DNA of 64,000 nucleotides from Bacteroides fragilis (lineage in GTDB: Bacteria; Bacteroidota; Bacteroidia; Bacteroidales; DTGW01): NCBI GenBank assembly GCA_945889005.1, contig CAMDBI010000001.1, forward strand, positions 1 to 64,000. Reading direction: 5' to 3'. Below are positions 16,728 to 26,253 of this stretch, one piece after another. The translations under genes and the position numbers were made by a program. The notes beneath the pieces are model-generated. The model searched no databases and was not told the origin of the DNA. It worked only from the letters and a program-made list of their open reading frames with translations. Within the stretch, counting starts at the first letter, position 1; the number at the start of each line of letters is the position of its first letter.

Positions 16728-17453
16728 ATGGAAAGCAAACAATTAACCGATATCGAAATGCGCCGTTATTCGCGTCAAATTATGCTCGACGAATTAGGCA
16801 AAGTGGGTCAAAAAAAACTTAAAAATGCCCGGGTATTAGTTGTTGGCGTTGGCGGTACAGGCTCTCCTGTACTTACGTACCTTTCGGCTGCTGGTATTGG
16901 CACTATTGGCATTTGCGACAACGACTTGGTTGTCGAAAACAATTTTCAACGTCAAATCATTTATGGTTTGAGCGATTTGGGCAAGCAAAAAGCTATTGTT
17001 GCCAAACAAAAACTCCAAAATTTCAACTCAATCAACGAATACAACATTCACAATATTTTTATTACCGACGAAAACGCCGATTTTCTTTTAAAAAACTACG
17101 ATATTGTGGTCGATTGTACTGACAATATTGCTGCTCGTTTCGTTATTAACGATGCCTGCAAACGCAAAGGCATACCTATGGTTTTTGGTGGAATATACAA
17201 ATACGAAGGACAAGTAAGTGTTTTCAATTATAATGGGGGTCCCGATATTTATGCCATTTATCCCGAACGTATTAATGATAACGACCTCCCCAAAGCCTCA
17301 TCTACTGGGGTTCTTGGTATGATACCCGGTGTTGTTGGGTGCCTTCAAGCCAACGAAGTAATCAAAATTATTGCCGGCATTGGACAAGTTCTTTCTGGCA
17401 AAATGATCGTATTCAATATGCTCTTTCCAAAATTTGAAATTGTAGAGTTTTAA
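16728..17453 (+). CDS. ThiF/MoeB/HesA-family E1-like adenylyltransferase lacking zinc cysteines
   Basis: 241 aa. The nucleotide-binding loop VVGVGGTGSPVLTYLSAAG, the GICDNDLVVENNFQRQIIY arch, and VDCTDNIAARFVINDAC define the E1 fold. Such enzymes adenylate the C-terminal GG of sulfur carriers (ThiS, MoaD). The two CxxC pairs that usually bind zinc (near YAIYPERIND and in the SSTGVLG loop) are absent, with Ser-Ser-Thr where a Cys is expected. A candidate carrier is the MoaD-like protein at 50233-50466, not linked. It may serve thiamine, molybdopterin or another sulfur pathway. Confidence 0.85.
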   Translation: MESKQLTDIEMRRYSRQIMLDELGKVGQKKLKNARVLVVGVGGTGSPVLTYLSAAGIGTIGICDNDLVVENNFQRQIIYGLSDLGKQKAIVAKQKLQNFNSINEYNIHNIFITDENADFLLKNYDIVVDCTDNIAARFVINDACKRKGIPMVFGGIYKYEGQVSVFNYNGGPDIYAIYPERINDNDLPKASSTGVLGMIPGVVGCLQANEVIKIIAGIGQVLSGKMIVFNMLFPKFEIVEF

Positions 17454-17488
17454 ATTTACCTTTGCAAAAAATTTTAAAAATTGCCAAT

Positions 17489-18538
17489 ATGAATCTCTCT
17501 CCCGAAACACTATTCTTTATATGGTTTTCAGTTTTTATTTTAATTATTCTTATGATCGACTTAGTATTTGTTGGTCGCAACAGCCATGTACTTACTGTAA
17601 AGGAATCGGCTATTTGGACAAGTATTTGGGTGGGCTGTGCAATAGGTTTTTATTTTGTTATCAGACATTATGGCGATGTATTACACGGCATTAATAGTTT
17701 CGAAGAACTAAAAATAGCACAACAACTCTATGCGCCACACCTTACATTGCCTTTGAATTTTAGTGAAGCTCTCGATATGTACCGTAGCAACATGGCTACC
17801 GAATATCTTACCGGTTACTTTATGGAATACACCTTGTCGATGGACAATGTATTCGTTATTATGATGATTTTGGTTGGTTTTAGTGTCGAAAAGCGTCATT
17901 ACAAAAAGGTTTTGTTTTGGGGAATTCTCGGTGCTATTATCCTTCGTTTTATATTTATTTTTATTGGATCGGCTCTTATTCAACGCTTCGAATGGATTCT
18001 TTTTGTTTTTGGGGCATTTCTACTTTATACAGGTATCAAAATGTTTATCGATCGAAACAAAGAAGAAGCGGTCGAAATACACGAACATTGGTTAGTCAAA
18101 TACTTGGGCAAACACTTTAGAGTTACCAATACATTCGAAGGTGGAAAGTTTTTTGTTCGTCGCGACCATAAAACATGGATGACTCCTTTGTTTGTAGTAC
18201 TTATTCTTATTGAATTTACCGACTTAATTTTTGCACTCGATTCTATACCTGCCATTTTTTCTATAACTCGCGACCCTTATATTGTTTTCTTCTCCAATAT
18301 ATTTGCTATTATTGGTTTACGCTCGTTGTTCTTCTTCTTGGTCAAACTGGTTCAATACTTCCGCTTTTTGAAAATCGGTATTGCATTCTTGTTGGCATTT
18401 ATTGGAGTAAAACTACTTGCTGTTAAATATTTGCACGATATTGGTTACGAAAGCGTATACTCACTGTATATTATTTTGGCAACACTCACTATTAGTATTG
18501 TAGCATCGGCAATGTTTCCCGAGAAAAAAGATGCTTAA
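17489..18538 (+). CDS. TerC/Alx-family integral membrane protein
   Basis: 349 aa from the ATG at 17489 (the track's TTG at 17462 gives a poor N-terminus). About nine helices. The family signatures are [16 protein letters not shown] (about 122) and [40 protein letters not shown] (about 245-285), with the acidic residues of the putative metal path. Homologues export manganese or act at the Sec translocon during pH or metal stress. It follows the ThiF-like gene by 36 bp and may share its promoter. Confidence 0.92.
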   Translation: MNLSPETLFFIWFSVFILIILMIDLVFVGRNSHVLTVKESAIWTSIWVGCAIGFYFVIRHYGDVLHGINSFEELKIAQQLYAPHLTLPLNFSEALDMYRSNMATEYLTGYFMEYTLSMDNVFVIMMILVGFSVEKRHYKKVLFWGILGAIILRFIFIFIGSALIQRFEWILFVFGAFLLYTGIKMFIDRNKEEAVEIHEHWLVKYLGKHFRVTNTFEGGKFFVRRDHKTWMTPLFVVLILIEFTDLIFALDSIPAIFSITRDPYIVFFSNIFAIIGLRSLFFFLVKLVQYFRFLKIGIAFLLAFIGVKLLAVKYLHDIGYESVYSLYIILATLTISIVASAMFPEKKDA

Positions 18539-18768
18539 GGCACTGGATCATAACCATGTCCTCCCCACGGATGACACGACAATATTCGCTTTATGGTTAA
18601 CCATGCTCCTTTGAATGGACCATGTTTTTTCAAAGCTTCTATACCATATTGCGAACAAGTGGGATTGTAGCGACAAGCCATGGGCAAAACTGGCGAAATA
18701 AAATATCGGTATAAGTATATCGGTATTAATAATATATACACAAATATTTTACGTATTATTTTAAACAT
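18535..18768 (-). CDS. yidD: Membrane protein insertion efficiency factor YidD
   Basis: 77 aa, normal length. An amphipathic N-terminal helix ([18 protein letters not shown]) precedes [44 protein letters not shown], which is nearly the family consensus. It acts with YidC in membrane protein insertion. It overlaps the rnpA end by 8 bp, the usual rnpA-yidD order. It also overlaps the convergent TerC gene by 4 bp. Confidence 0.95.
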   Translation of the reverse strand: MFKIIRKIFVYILLIPIYLYRYFISPVLPMACRYNPTCSQYGIEALKKHGPFKGAWLTIKRILSCHPWGGHGYDPVP

Positions 18769-19153
18769 TTTCAGTCGATTTTTTCGTTTGAACTATGCGC
18801 TTTTTGATGGTTTCAAATCCTTTAATTACTTGCTCCTCTATCTTCGAAAAGTCTTCTATTTGTTTTCCAATATAATTTATCGCAAATGTCAAATCCTTAA
18901 AATCGTGTAAAGAATGCTTATGAAGACGATATGCTTCTCTAATACGGCGTTTAATGAGGTTTCGGTCAACTGCTCTTTTAAACGTTTTCTTCGAAGCTGT
19001 TATCAATACTTGATTATTGTCTTTTGATTCACTTTCCAATTTAATATAAACAAAACGCAAAGGATAACTCAAAAAAGAGCTTCCTTCTTTGTATAGCTTT
19101 TCAATGATAATTTTGCTACAAAGTCGTTCCGATTTCTTAAATGTTAACTCCAA
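18761..19153 (-). CDS. rnpA: Ribonuclease P protein component
   Basis: 130 aa, with a TTG start at 19153 (no in-frame ATG is usable). The RNR motif lies in [31 protein letters not shown] and LITASKK strands precede it. It assists 5' maturation of tRNA with the RNase P RNA. It is coupled to yidD downstream. The usual neighbours rpmH and yidC are absent; hemD lies upstream beyond a terminator. Confidence 0.93.
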   Translation of the reverse strand: MELTFKKSERLCSKIIIEKLYKEGSSFLSYPLRFVYIKLESESKDNNQVLITASKKTFKRAVDRNLIKRRIREAYRLHKHSLHDFKDLTFAINYIGKQIEDFSKIEEQVIKGFETIKKRIVQTKKSTENV

Positions 19154-19162
19154 TTGTTTTTG

Positions 19163-19195
19163 TATAAAAAAAGCGTAATCAAAGGATTACGCTTT
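19163..19195 (-). terminator. Intrinsic terminator for the hemD transcript
   Basis: Perfect 11-bp stem AAAGCGTAATC / GATTACGCTTT around a 4-nt loop (19170-19195), followed on the minus strand by a run of T. It lies between hemD and rnpA, so rnpA-yidD presumably starts from its own promoter or from read-through. Confidence 0.85.
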
Positions 19196-19230
19196 AAAAT
19201 ATATTTTTTTTCTAAAAACTTATTCAAAAC

Positions 19231-19304
19231 ACCGGTTGTTGAGCAAAGTCGAAACAAGTCGAAGCACGGTTATTGAGCTGCTTGTGCTGAGCGGAGCCGA
19301 AGCA
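19231..19304. repeat. REP-like hairpin words
   Basis: Contains ttgagcaaagtcgaa, aagtcgaagcac, ttgagctgcttgtgctgagc and gagcggagccgaagc, variants of the gagcggagtcgagg / cttcgactgcgctcag family found at 59.8-60.9 kb. It lies in the hemD-rnpA gap just 3' of hemD. Confidence 0.65.
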
Positions 19305-19309
19305 AAATA

Positions 19310-20068
19310 CTATTTTTTACAATTCTTATTAAACTCTTTAATATATTGCTCCAAAGCCATGGTCATCGATGGTGCTTCGGGTATAGGAGCTTTAATATCG
19401 AGCCTTAAACCTGCTTCGGTAACTGCTTTGGCTGTCGCTTCTCCAAACGATGCTATTTTTATTTCTTTTTGTTCAAAGTTCGGGAAATTCTGAATAAGCG
19501 ATTTCACTCCCGCCGGACTATAAAAAACCACTACATCGTAATCGATATTGTTGAGATCCGACAAATTTGAATATACTGTCTTATAAATGACAGCTTTGGT
19601 ATATGCAATCTTTAACTTATCTAATAAAGCCGAGATATCGGGTTTCGAGGTATCAGATAGGGTCAACAGATACTTATCGTCTTTATGCTTTATCAACGAA
19701 TCGCTTATGTCGTTGAGCGATGTTTTTCCATAAAAAATCTTACGTTTTCTGTACACAATGTACTTTTGTAAATAAAAAGCTACCGATTCAGTTGTGCAAA
19801 AATATTTCATAGTTTCAGAAATCGTAATTCTCATTTCTTCACATAGTCTGAAAAAATGATCGATAGCTGTTTTACTGCTAAATATAATGGCTGTATGCTC
19901 CAGTACATCGATTCGCGATTGCCTAAAATCTTTCGACGACAATCCTTCGACCTGAATAAAAGGCCTAAAATCAATCTTCACATTAGTTTTCTCAGCCAGT
20001 TGTTGGTAAGGTGACTTTTCGCTTGTATCTGGTTCTGGTTGAGATACAAGAATTTTCTTTATCTTCAA
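19310..20068 (-). CDS. hemD: Uroporphyrinogen-III synthase
   Basis: 252 aa with a TTG start at 20068 (KIKKILVSQPEP directly follows). Two Rossmann-like lobes. The best signatures are TAIIFSSKTAIDHFF (about 77) and YDVVVFYSPAGVKSLIQNFP...KIASFGEATAKAVTEAGL (about 175-225). It cyclises hydroxymethylbilane to uroporphyrinogen III in tetrapyrrole synthesis. Sits 37 bp after the DUF4271 gene, an arrangement I recall from other Bacteroidota, suggesting one transcript. Confidence 0.88.
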   Translation of the reverse strand: MKIKKILVSQPEPDTSEKSPYQQLAEKTNVKIDFRPFIQVEGLSSKDFRQSRIDVLEHTAIIFSSKTAIDHFFRLCEEMRITISETMKYFCTTESVAFYLQKYIVYRKRKIFYGKTSLNDISDSLIKHKDDKYLLTLSDTSKPDISALLDKLKIAYTKAVIYKTVYSNLSDLNNIDYDVVVFYSPAGVKSLIQNFPNFEQKEIKIASFGEATAKAVTEAGLRLDIKAPIPEAPSMTMALEQYIKEFNKNCKK

Positions 20069-20104
20069 GGCGCTTTTATTTTTTGGTTAAAACATCTTGT
20101 TTAA

Positions 20105-21079
20105 CTACTTGCTAATTAGCTTTATAACTATTAACAAGGGTAAAATTTCGATTATGCAAAGGTATAACATTGTATAAAAAAAAGAAAAGCCTTTTGAAAT
20201 AAAAATTCGAATACTTCTATATAATATTAATATTGTGGATGTTAAAAATAAAATTATACTACTTACTATTAATATATTTTTGAGTGGATCGCTTACAAAA
20301 AAAACAATTGAAACTACCGGTAGTATTAGTATTGATAATACTTTTAAATATAATAATGATGAATGTATAATCTCTTCTATTAATGTTTGCTTTTGCAATA
20401 AAAATCCTAAAAACCTCGATAATAATGTTTTGTATAAATAATATAGCACCAATATTAAAATTCCAATACTTAAATACCAGTAACCGGTCAAACCAAAAAC
20501 TTCTACATTGTATAATTTTAGGGCAATACTAATATAAAAACCTATAATTATAAAAGATAAAAAATTGAGTAAGTAATATAATCGTATCAATAAAGCATTG
20601 TTAGATTTAAACAAACGCGACGACTCGTGATAATTGATTGATGATAAAATAATTTGATTAAGAAACTTTCCATAAAATACTCTAATCCATGCATATATTG
20701 CTACCACTACTAACATACACGATATAGTAATATCTTTATATTCATTTATTACCGTCGATTGAAAATGATTTTTTTCAATCGGCTGTATCGTAATGCTTTT
20801 TTGTTTATTGGTATCGTTTTTAAATATCGATTGTTCCTTATATTCTTTTGATGAATTGGTTTTAATTAAAAATAAAAAATTTTGTGGCTCGGGATTAAAT
20901 GTGTCTAAATAGGATGAGTCGCTATATTTCACAATTGTTTTAACTTGCTTTTTAGGAGCATTCCAAACGCTCAAAGATTTAACAAATCCAGCACTTTTCA
21001 ATGTATCTGTTGTCGCACTCGCAATGGTAGCAACTTCTGTAGATGTTTGTGACGATATGTTAGCTGAATCCTGATACAA
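20105..21079 (-). CDS. DUF4271 multi-helix membrane protein
   Basis: About 324 aa. A cytosolic or periplasmic N-terminal part of about 115 aa is followed by six to seven helices (VVVAIYAWIRVF; LLNFLSFIIIGFYISIA; LSIGILILVLYYLY; LSILILPVVSIVFFV; ILIVSSIILFLTSTILIL; MLYLCIIEILPLLIVIKLI). No ATG fits: the frame opens near an ATT/TTG cluster, so 21079 (TTG) is provisional and the true start may be a few codons upstream (IIIRLTLYQDS). DUF4271 has no known function. Coupled to hemD. Confidence 0.75.
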   Translation of the reverse strand: MYQDSANISSQTSTEVATIASATTDTLKSAGFVKSLSVWNAPKKQVKTIVKYSDSSYLDTFNPEPQNFLFLIKTNSSKEYKEQSIFKNDTNKQKSITIQPIEKNHFQSTVINEYKDITISCMLVVVAIYAWIRVFYGKFLNQIILSSINYHESSRLFKSNNALLIRLYYLLNFLSFIIIGFYISIALKLYNVEVFGLTGYWYLSIGILILVLYYLYKTLLSRFLGFLLQKQTLIEEIIHSSLLYLKVLSILILPVVSIVFFVSDPLKNILIVSSIILFLTSTILILYRSIRIFISKGFSFFYTMLYLCIIEILPLLIVIKLISK

Positions 21080-21116
21080 TGTTAATCTTATTATAATGCA
21101 ACAAATGTAAGAAAAA

Positions 21117-21446
21117 TTAGTATTTTAATTTTTCATTTGTATTATGTCTTTCACTATCGCGTTGTGTTTTTTTTTCGATGTTTTGCTCAATTGCTTTATT
21201 TAAATCTATTCCTGTTTGATTGGCAATACAAGTAATCACAAATAAAACATCGGCCAATTCATCGGCTAGCTTATTTTTCAAATCGCTATCCTTGGTCGAT
21301 TGTTCTCCATATACACGTGCCATAATACGTGCTACCTCTCCTACTTCTTCGGTTAATATGGCCATATTGGTCAGTTCATTAAAATACCGAACCCCATATT
21401 GCTTAATCCAGCTATCTACTGTTAACTGCAATTGTTCTATGTTCAT
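21117..21446 (-). CDS. MazG-like nucleotide pyrophosphohydrolase
   Basis: 109 aa, a single MazG/dUTPase-like four-helix domain. The metal-binding acidic set EEVGEVARIMARVYGE ... LADELADVLFVITCIANQTG matches the EExxE-x(n)-ExxD signature. It probably removes pyrophosphate from (d)NTPs as a house-cleaning enzyme. The ATG overlaps the dtd stop by one base, so it is coupled to dtd. Confidence 0.88.
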   Translation of the reverse strand: MNIEQLQLTVDSWIKQYGVRYFNELTNMAILTEEVGEVARIMARVYGEQSTKDSDLKNKLADELADVLFVITCIANQTGIDLNKAIEQNIEKKTQRDSERHNTNEKLKY

Positions 21447-21898
21447 TATTCTTTATTTTTTGTATCAAAAAGTATGGTTACCGGTCCATCATTATTTAAT
21501 TCAACTTGCATATCGGCTCCAAATTCGCCACTTTTTACATTTCCATGTATATGTTTTTTTATTTCATTCAAAAAACTTTCGTATATGGGTTTTGCTACAT
21601 CGGGTTTCGATGCTCTTATGTACGATGGTCTATTACCTTTTTTAGTACTGGCAAACAGGGTAAACTGACTTACTACCAATACATCTCCATCAATTTGATT
21701 TACATCTAAATTCATTATACAATCTTGATCTGGAAATATTCTAATTCGAGCTATTTTTCCGCAAAGCCATTCGATATCATCAACCGTATCTATGTCCTCA
21801 ATACCGAGTAATACTAAAATACCTTTACCAATTTTTTCTTCTCTTTCGCCATTTATTGTAACTTTGGCGTAGCTTACTCGTTGCAAAACGACCCTCAT
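21446..21898 (-). CDS. dtd: D-aminoacyl-tRNA deacylase
   Basis: 150 aa, full length. Signatures: MRVVLQRVSYAKVTING start, GILVLLGIEDIDT, VVSQFTLFASTKKGNRPSYIRASKP (catalytic Thr region around SQFTLFA) and the cross-subunit NDGPVTILFDT (Gly-cisPro motif). It removes D-amino acids and glycine from mischarged tRNAs. Divergent from the HExxH protein gene with an 18-bp gap. Confidence 0.96.
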   Translation of the reverse strand: MRVVLQRVSYAKVTINGEREEKIGKGILVLLGIEDIDTVDDIEWLCGKIARIRIFPDQDCIMNLDVNQIDGDVLVVSQFTLFASTKKGNRPSYIRASKPDVAKPIYESFLNEIKKHIHGNVKSGEFGADMQVELNNDGPVTILFDTKNKE

Positions 21899-21916
21899 TT
21901 TTCACAATTTTATATA

Positions 21917-22528
21917 ATGAATGTAAAACTTTTAAAATATTGTTTTATTGGTATTATTTATTTTACTATTACTTTCAATATAAAGGCCCAATTTGTTAAT
22001 AATAAATATCGTAATGCATTTTCTAATGCACTAAGATATTACCCTGAAATTGACTCAAATTCAATTGAAATTAAGAATAAAAAATTATGTGCTTCTATGA
22101 TGGCACGCCCTCAAATATCGTATTTTTTTTGTAAAAATCGAAAATATTCAATTTATATCAATACTTCTTTAAAAAAAACCGGGTTCTTGCCATATTACAT
22201 GCCCGACAGTGCTCTTGCCGGACTATTTGGTCACGAATTGGCTCATATTTACTTTTACCAAAATATCTCACGTACCAATATGATTAAATTTACGTTTCAA
22301 TATTTAAGAAAATCTCAAATTAAAAGAATTGAACGGGAAACAGATTCAATTACTATAAGTAAAGGTTTAGGTAATGAATTGTTTATATTTCGTAATTATA
22401 TAGATACTTGCTCTACTATTAATTCAAAATATAAAACTAAAAAAGAAGAACTCTATTTAAATAAAACTGAATTATTAATATTGATTGACGAACATAATAA
22501 AATATCATGCGACTCATTAAAAAACTGA
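21917..22528 (+). CDS. Exported HExxH metalloprotease-like protein
   Basis: 203 aa from the ATG at 21917; the track's TTG start would overlap dtd. Signal peptide MNVKLLKYCFIGIIYFTITFNIKAQ. A zincin motif HELAH lies in LAGLFGHELAHIYFYQN (about 106-110), and a downstream ERETDSITISKGLG (about 150-163) fits the third-ligand ExxxD segment of M48-like families. Small for M48; the substrate is unknown. Overlaps the AsmA-like gene by 22 bp, so they are co-transcribed. Confidence 0.7.
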   Translation: MNVKLLKYCFIGIIYFTITFNIKAQFVNNKYRNAFSNALRYYPEIDSNSIEIKNKKLCASMMARPQISYFFCKNRKYSIYINTSLKKTGFLPYYMPDSALAGLFGHELAHIYFYQNISRTNMIKFTFQYLRKSQIKRIERETDSITISKGLGNELFIFRNYIDTCSTINSKYKTKKEELYLNKTELLILIDEHNKISCDSLKN

Positions 22529-25083
22529 TTATTGGAATTTTAATTTTTATTATTATTATTTGCGCTGCATTATTTAGCTTTTCGTGGCTTTATGGCGACT
22601 TCATTGCTCAAACCGTAATAAAAAAACTAAATAACAATTTACAAACTCAAATAACAGTCGAAAAAGTCAAATTTTCAATTTTTTCTAAATTTCCAAACGC
22701 AACAATTCGACTAAGCAAAGTAACTGCAAAAAATAAAAAATCATTTTTTACTTTAAAAAAAGAGGTAAATATTAGCGATACACTTTTTTATGCAGATAAC
22801 ATCTATTTAAATCTAAATCTGAAAAATTTATTTTTTAAACAGTATATTATTAATGAATTTGAACTTAACTATTCTAATTTAAATATTTACTTTAATGAAT
22901 TTGACGACAATAATTTCAGTATTTTTAATACTTCTGCCGATTCATCTCAAAACTCATACTTACAACTCCATAAAATAAAAATAAACAATTGTAATATCAA
23001 TTATTTAGATCTAAAATCTGGGAATAAATTTAATAGTACAATTGACGAATCGTTAATTTCTGGCATTAACAAAAACGAAGAACTGAAACTAAAAATTATC
23101 TCAGATCTTACGTTGAATCATATAAATACAAAAAACTTTAACTATCGAACTCGTACCAAACTTACGCTAAATACGAGTTGTGAATTTAACAACGATACCA
23201 TTATTATTAATGTCGGTTCTATTTCGGTAAACGATAATAATCTCATACTATTTGGAAAATATTATCCAGGGTACATCGATTTGTCTGCCTCTTCAGATAA
23301 AATGAATTTTAAGCATCTTACAAAAATTCTACCTTCAAATCTAATTGAAAAAATAACTTTCGAAGGAATCGGAAAAATTAATTTAATTATTAAAGGAAAA
23401 TATAACAAAAATATGAATCCCAACTTATATTTGTCGCTCAAGTCAAATAAAATAACAATTAATTATAAACCAACTAAAAATGCCTTAAACTTAAATAATA
23501 TCAATTTCGACATATCTATTAAAAAATCTGTATTAAATCTAAATCTCAAAGAATGTATAGCAAATTTTCTAAATAGCAATATAAATATATCTGCTTTTGC
23601 AAATTACAACGATAGCTTAAAGTATACATGTAAGTTAAATGGATTAATAAATATTGCAGATTTTAAAAGCTTAACTTTACCAAAAGAAATATTAGATCTA
23701 TCGGGTAAAATTAATACTCAATTAAGCATTAATGGTTATTGTAATAAAACCGACTCTTCAATACAACGTATTCTTGAAAAATCTAATATTAGTGGCGATG
23801 TTTCATTCAATAATATATTATTTAAACACTTATATAACAATTATTCATTTAACGATTTAAATGGTCATATACATATATCAGATTATATTACATCTAAAGA
23901 TATAGAAATACTCTACAAAAACAATTCTCTAAAAGGAAGTATTGCAATTCCATACTTAAGTGTTATTAATCAAACATTCAATTATTTCAATATTGCTTGT
24001 TATAGTAACAATTTAAATATCGATAGTCTTATTTCATCCAATAATAATACAACAAGTGCTCTTTTCGATGCCAATTCTTTGAACGGGAAAATACGTTTAA
24101 CAGCCAACAAAATGCTTTATCAAAACTTAGTTCTACAAAATCTAAAATCAAATATTACATTTTCAAAAAATGGTATTCATTTTGAAAATATTGACTTTAG
24201 TACGCTAAATGGCAGTATCGATGCCGAAGCTAGTATTATTCAAAATGGGTATACTCAGAAATATTCATTATCATGTAATTTACTCAGTGTTGATATTAAT
24301 CAATTACTAAAATCATTTAACAATTTTGGACAAAATACTTTAAAATACTCTCATTTAAAAGGCCTTTTTAATGGTTCTGTTTTTATGAAATTTTCGATAG
24401 ACAGCTTATTAAATATTTCTGATAAAAGTATAGAAGTCGAAAGTAATATTGAAATAAAAAACGGCGAACTCATAGGTTTTGATCCAATATTGGAACTTTC
24501 AAAATTTATTAAAATCGACGATTTAAAACATATCAAATTTGCAACCTTAAAGAATAAGATTCAAATTAAAAACAGAAATATATTAATTCCTTCAATGGAT
24601 ATTTCGTCTAATGCTTTAAATTTAAACTTATACGGCAATCACGATTTCGACAATAACTTCGAATATCATATTAGACTTTCTCTCTCGGAGGTACTATTTA
24701 ATAAATTCAAAACAAATGCAAGCAATAAAAATGCAAATTTCAATGAAAAAGATGGCAAAGCTCAATTATTTCTTTTTTACGTTATCAAAGGCAACTTCGA
24801 CAATTTTAAAGTTTCTTTCGATTCGCGTAACGCAAAAGAACAATTCAAAAATAATCTTTTGAATGAAAAAAATCTTTTAAAAAACATCATTAAATCGGAA
24901 TTTAGTGGATTGAAAAATGATTCAACATTTATACATAAAACGAGTGAAAAAATTATAATTGAACAGGATGAGTTAATCGAAACTCCCTACTCTAATAATA
25001 AAACTGTTGGGAAACCAATTATTCAGGAAAAAACGACAAATAAAAAAAATTCTAAACCCATTATTGAATGGAAAGACGAATAA
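22507..25083 (+). CDS. AsmA-family inner-membrane-anchored protein
   Basis: 858 aa. An N-terminal helix (about 6-30, LIIGILIFIIIICAALFSFSWL) is followed by the AsmA start FIAQTVIKKLNNNLQTQITVEKVKFSIFSKFPNATIRLSKV and a long beta-rich chain of LNLNLKN-type repeats, predicted to form a groove-like VPS13/TamB-style rod. C-terminal AsmA-like section IKIDDLKHIKFATLKNKIQIKN. Family knowledge: AsmA-like proteins take part in lipid traffic between membranes. AT-rich with high Asn and Lys. The C-terminal tail (about 800-858) is polar and low-complexity. Overlaps the following kinase ORF's optional start. Confidence 0.85.
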   Translation: MRLIKKLIIGILIFIIIICAALFSFSWLYGDFIAQTVIKKLNNNLQTQITVEKVKFSIFSKFPNATIRLSKVTAKNKKSFFTLKKEVNISDTLFYADNIYLNLNLKNLFFKQYIINEFELNYSNLNIYFNEFDDNNFSIFNTSADSSQNSYLQLHKIKINNCNINYLDLKSGNKFNSTIDESLISGINKNEELKLKIISDLTLNHINTKNFNYRTRTKLTLNTSCEFNNDTIIINVGSISVNDNNLILFGKYYPGYIDLSASSDKMNFKHLTKILPSNLIEKITFEGIGKINLIIKGKYNKNMNPNLYLSLKSNKITINYKPTKNALNLNNINFDISIKKSVLNLNLKECIANFLNSNINISAFANYNDSLKYTCKLNGLINIADFKSLTLPKEILDLSGKINTQLSINGYCNKTDSSIQRILEKSNISGDVSFNNILFKHLYNNYSFNDLNGHIHISDYITSKDIEILYKNNSLKGSIAIPYLSVINQTFNYFNIACYSNNLNIDSLISSNNNTTSALFDANSLNGKIRLTANKMLYQNLVLQNLKSNITFSKNGIHFENIDFSTLNGSIDAEASIIQNGYTQKYSLSCNLLSVDINQLLKSFNNFGQNTLKYSHLKGLFNGSVFMKFSIDSLLNISDKSIEVESNIEIKNGELIGFDPILELSKFIKIDDLKHIKFATLKNKIQIKNRNILIPSMDISSNALNLNLYGNHDFDNNFEYHIRLSLSEVLFNKFKTNASNKNANFNEKDGKAQLFLFYVIKGNFDNFKVSFDSRNAKEQFKNNLLNEKNLLKNIIKSEFSGLKNDSTFIHKTSEKIIIEQDELIETPYSNNKTVGKPIIQEKTTNKKNSKPIIEWKDE

Positions 25084-25094
25084 ATAAAAATAGT

Positions 25095-26249
25095 ATGAAA
25101 CTTCAACTTAAAAATATCCGAAATGGGAAAATTATTCTTTTTTTAATAGCAATAATTATTGCCTTTTCGTCGCTATACTTTGCCAATCGACTCGTAAAGC
25201 AATTGTCCGATGAAGAAAAAAAGAAAATTGAACTATGGTCTGAAGCCATTCGTCAAATTTCTATTAACAATCTCGAAGATAAAGATTTTACACTCGTACT
25301 TCAGGTAATACAGAACAATTCTACAATTCCAGTAATTTTAACAGATACTGCAAATAATATTATTTCATATAGAAATGTTGGAAATGAAAATAAAATAACT
25401 AATGAATTCTTAAACAGTAGCTTGCAAGAAATGAAATTGAAAAATTACATAATTACAATTGATCTTGGCAATGGAAATAAAAACTATGTATTTTACAACG
25501 AATCTATAATACTAAAGAAATTAAAATATTTTCCTTATGTTCAATTAAGTATTATATTCATTTTCATAGTTTTGGCATACTTTATTTTCAGTTCATCGCG
25601 CAAAGCCGAACAAAACAAGGTCTGGGTTGGTCTTAGTAAAGAAACAGCTCATCAATTGGGTACACCGACTTCATCTCTTTTAGGTTGGAGCGAATTAATT
25701 AAAGAAAAACTTAAAGACGACCCTATTGCCTTTGAACTAGAAAATGATGTGAAACGTCTCGAAAAAATAACTGATCGATTTTCAAAAATTGGGTCAAAAC
25801 CTGTTCTAATTCCAGAAAATATAGACGAAACAATTATTTCAGTAGTTAATTATTTTAAAAAACGTACTTCAGATAAAATTGCTTTTAATATTAATTCTTC
25901 ATTAGTCAACAATCAATTGTCAATTTCAAAAACATTATTTGAATGGGTAATTGAAAATTTACTGAAAAATGCAATCGATGCTATGGAAGGAATAGGTTCG
26001 ATAAGCATACATATATATCAAGTAAACAAATATATAAATATTGATATATCTGATACAGGTAAAGGTATAGCAAAAGCAAAATTTAAAACAATTTTTAAAC
26101 CGGGTTATACAACAAAAACACGTGGCTGGGGTTTAGGTTTATCGCTTTCTAAACGTATTATTGAAGAATATCATCATGGTAAAATATTTGTAAGCGAATC
26201 TGAAATAGACAAAGGAACTTGTTTTAGAATTTCGATGAAAAAAAAATAA
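25095..26249 (+). CDS. Membrane sensor histidine kinase
   Basis: 384 aa from the ATG at 25095, 11 bp after the AsmA stop (the track start lies inside AsmA). TM1 about 15-33, a short extracytoplasmic sensor (about 35-150), TM2 about 155-175 (SIIFIFIVLAYFIFSSS). The H-box is SKETAHQLGTPTSSLLGWSELI (His about 202). N, G1 and G2 boxes follow: ENLLKNAIDAMEG, DTGKGIAKAKF and RGWGLGLSLSKRIIEEYHHG. No cognate regulator is adjacent; the nearest receiver is at 27689. The stimulus is unknown. Confidence 0.9.
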   Translation: MKLQLKNIRNGKIILFLIAIIIAFSSLYFANRLVKQLSDEEKKKIELWSEAIRQISINNLEDKDFTLVLQVIQNNSTIPVILTDTANNIISYRNVGNENKITNEFLNSSLQEMKLKNYIITIDLGNGNKNYVFYNESIILKKLKYFPYVQLSIIFIFIVLAYFIFSSSRKAEQNKVWVGLSKETAHQLGTPTSSLLGWSELIKEKLKDDPIAFELENDVKRLEKITDRFSKIGSKPVLIPENIDETIISVVNYFKKRTSDKIAFNINSSLVNNQLSISKTLFEWVIENLLKNAIDAMEGIGSISIHIYQVNKYINIDISDTGKGIAKAKFKTIFKPGYTTKTRGWGLGLSLSKRIIEEYHHGKIFVSESEIDKGTCFRISMKKK

Positions 26250-26253
26250 AAAA

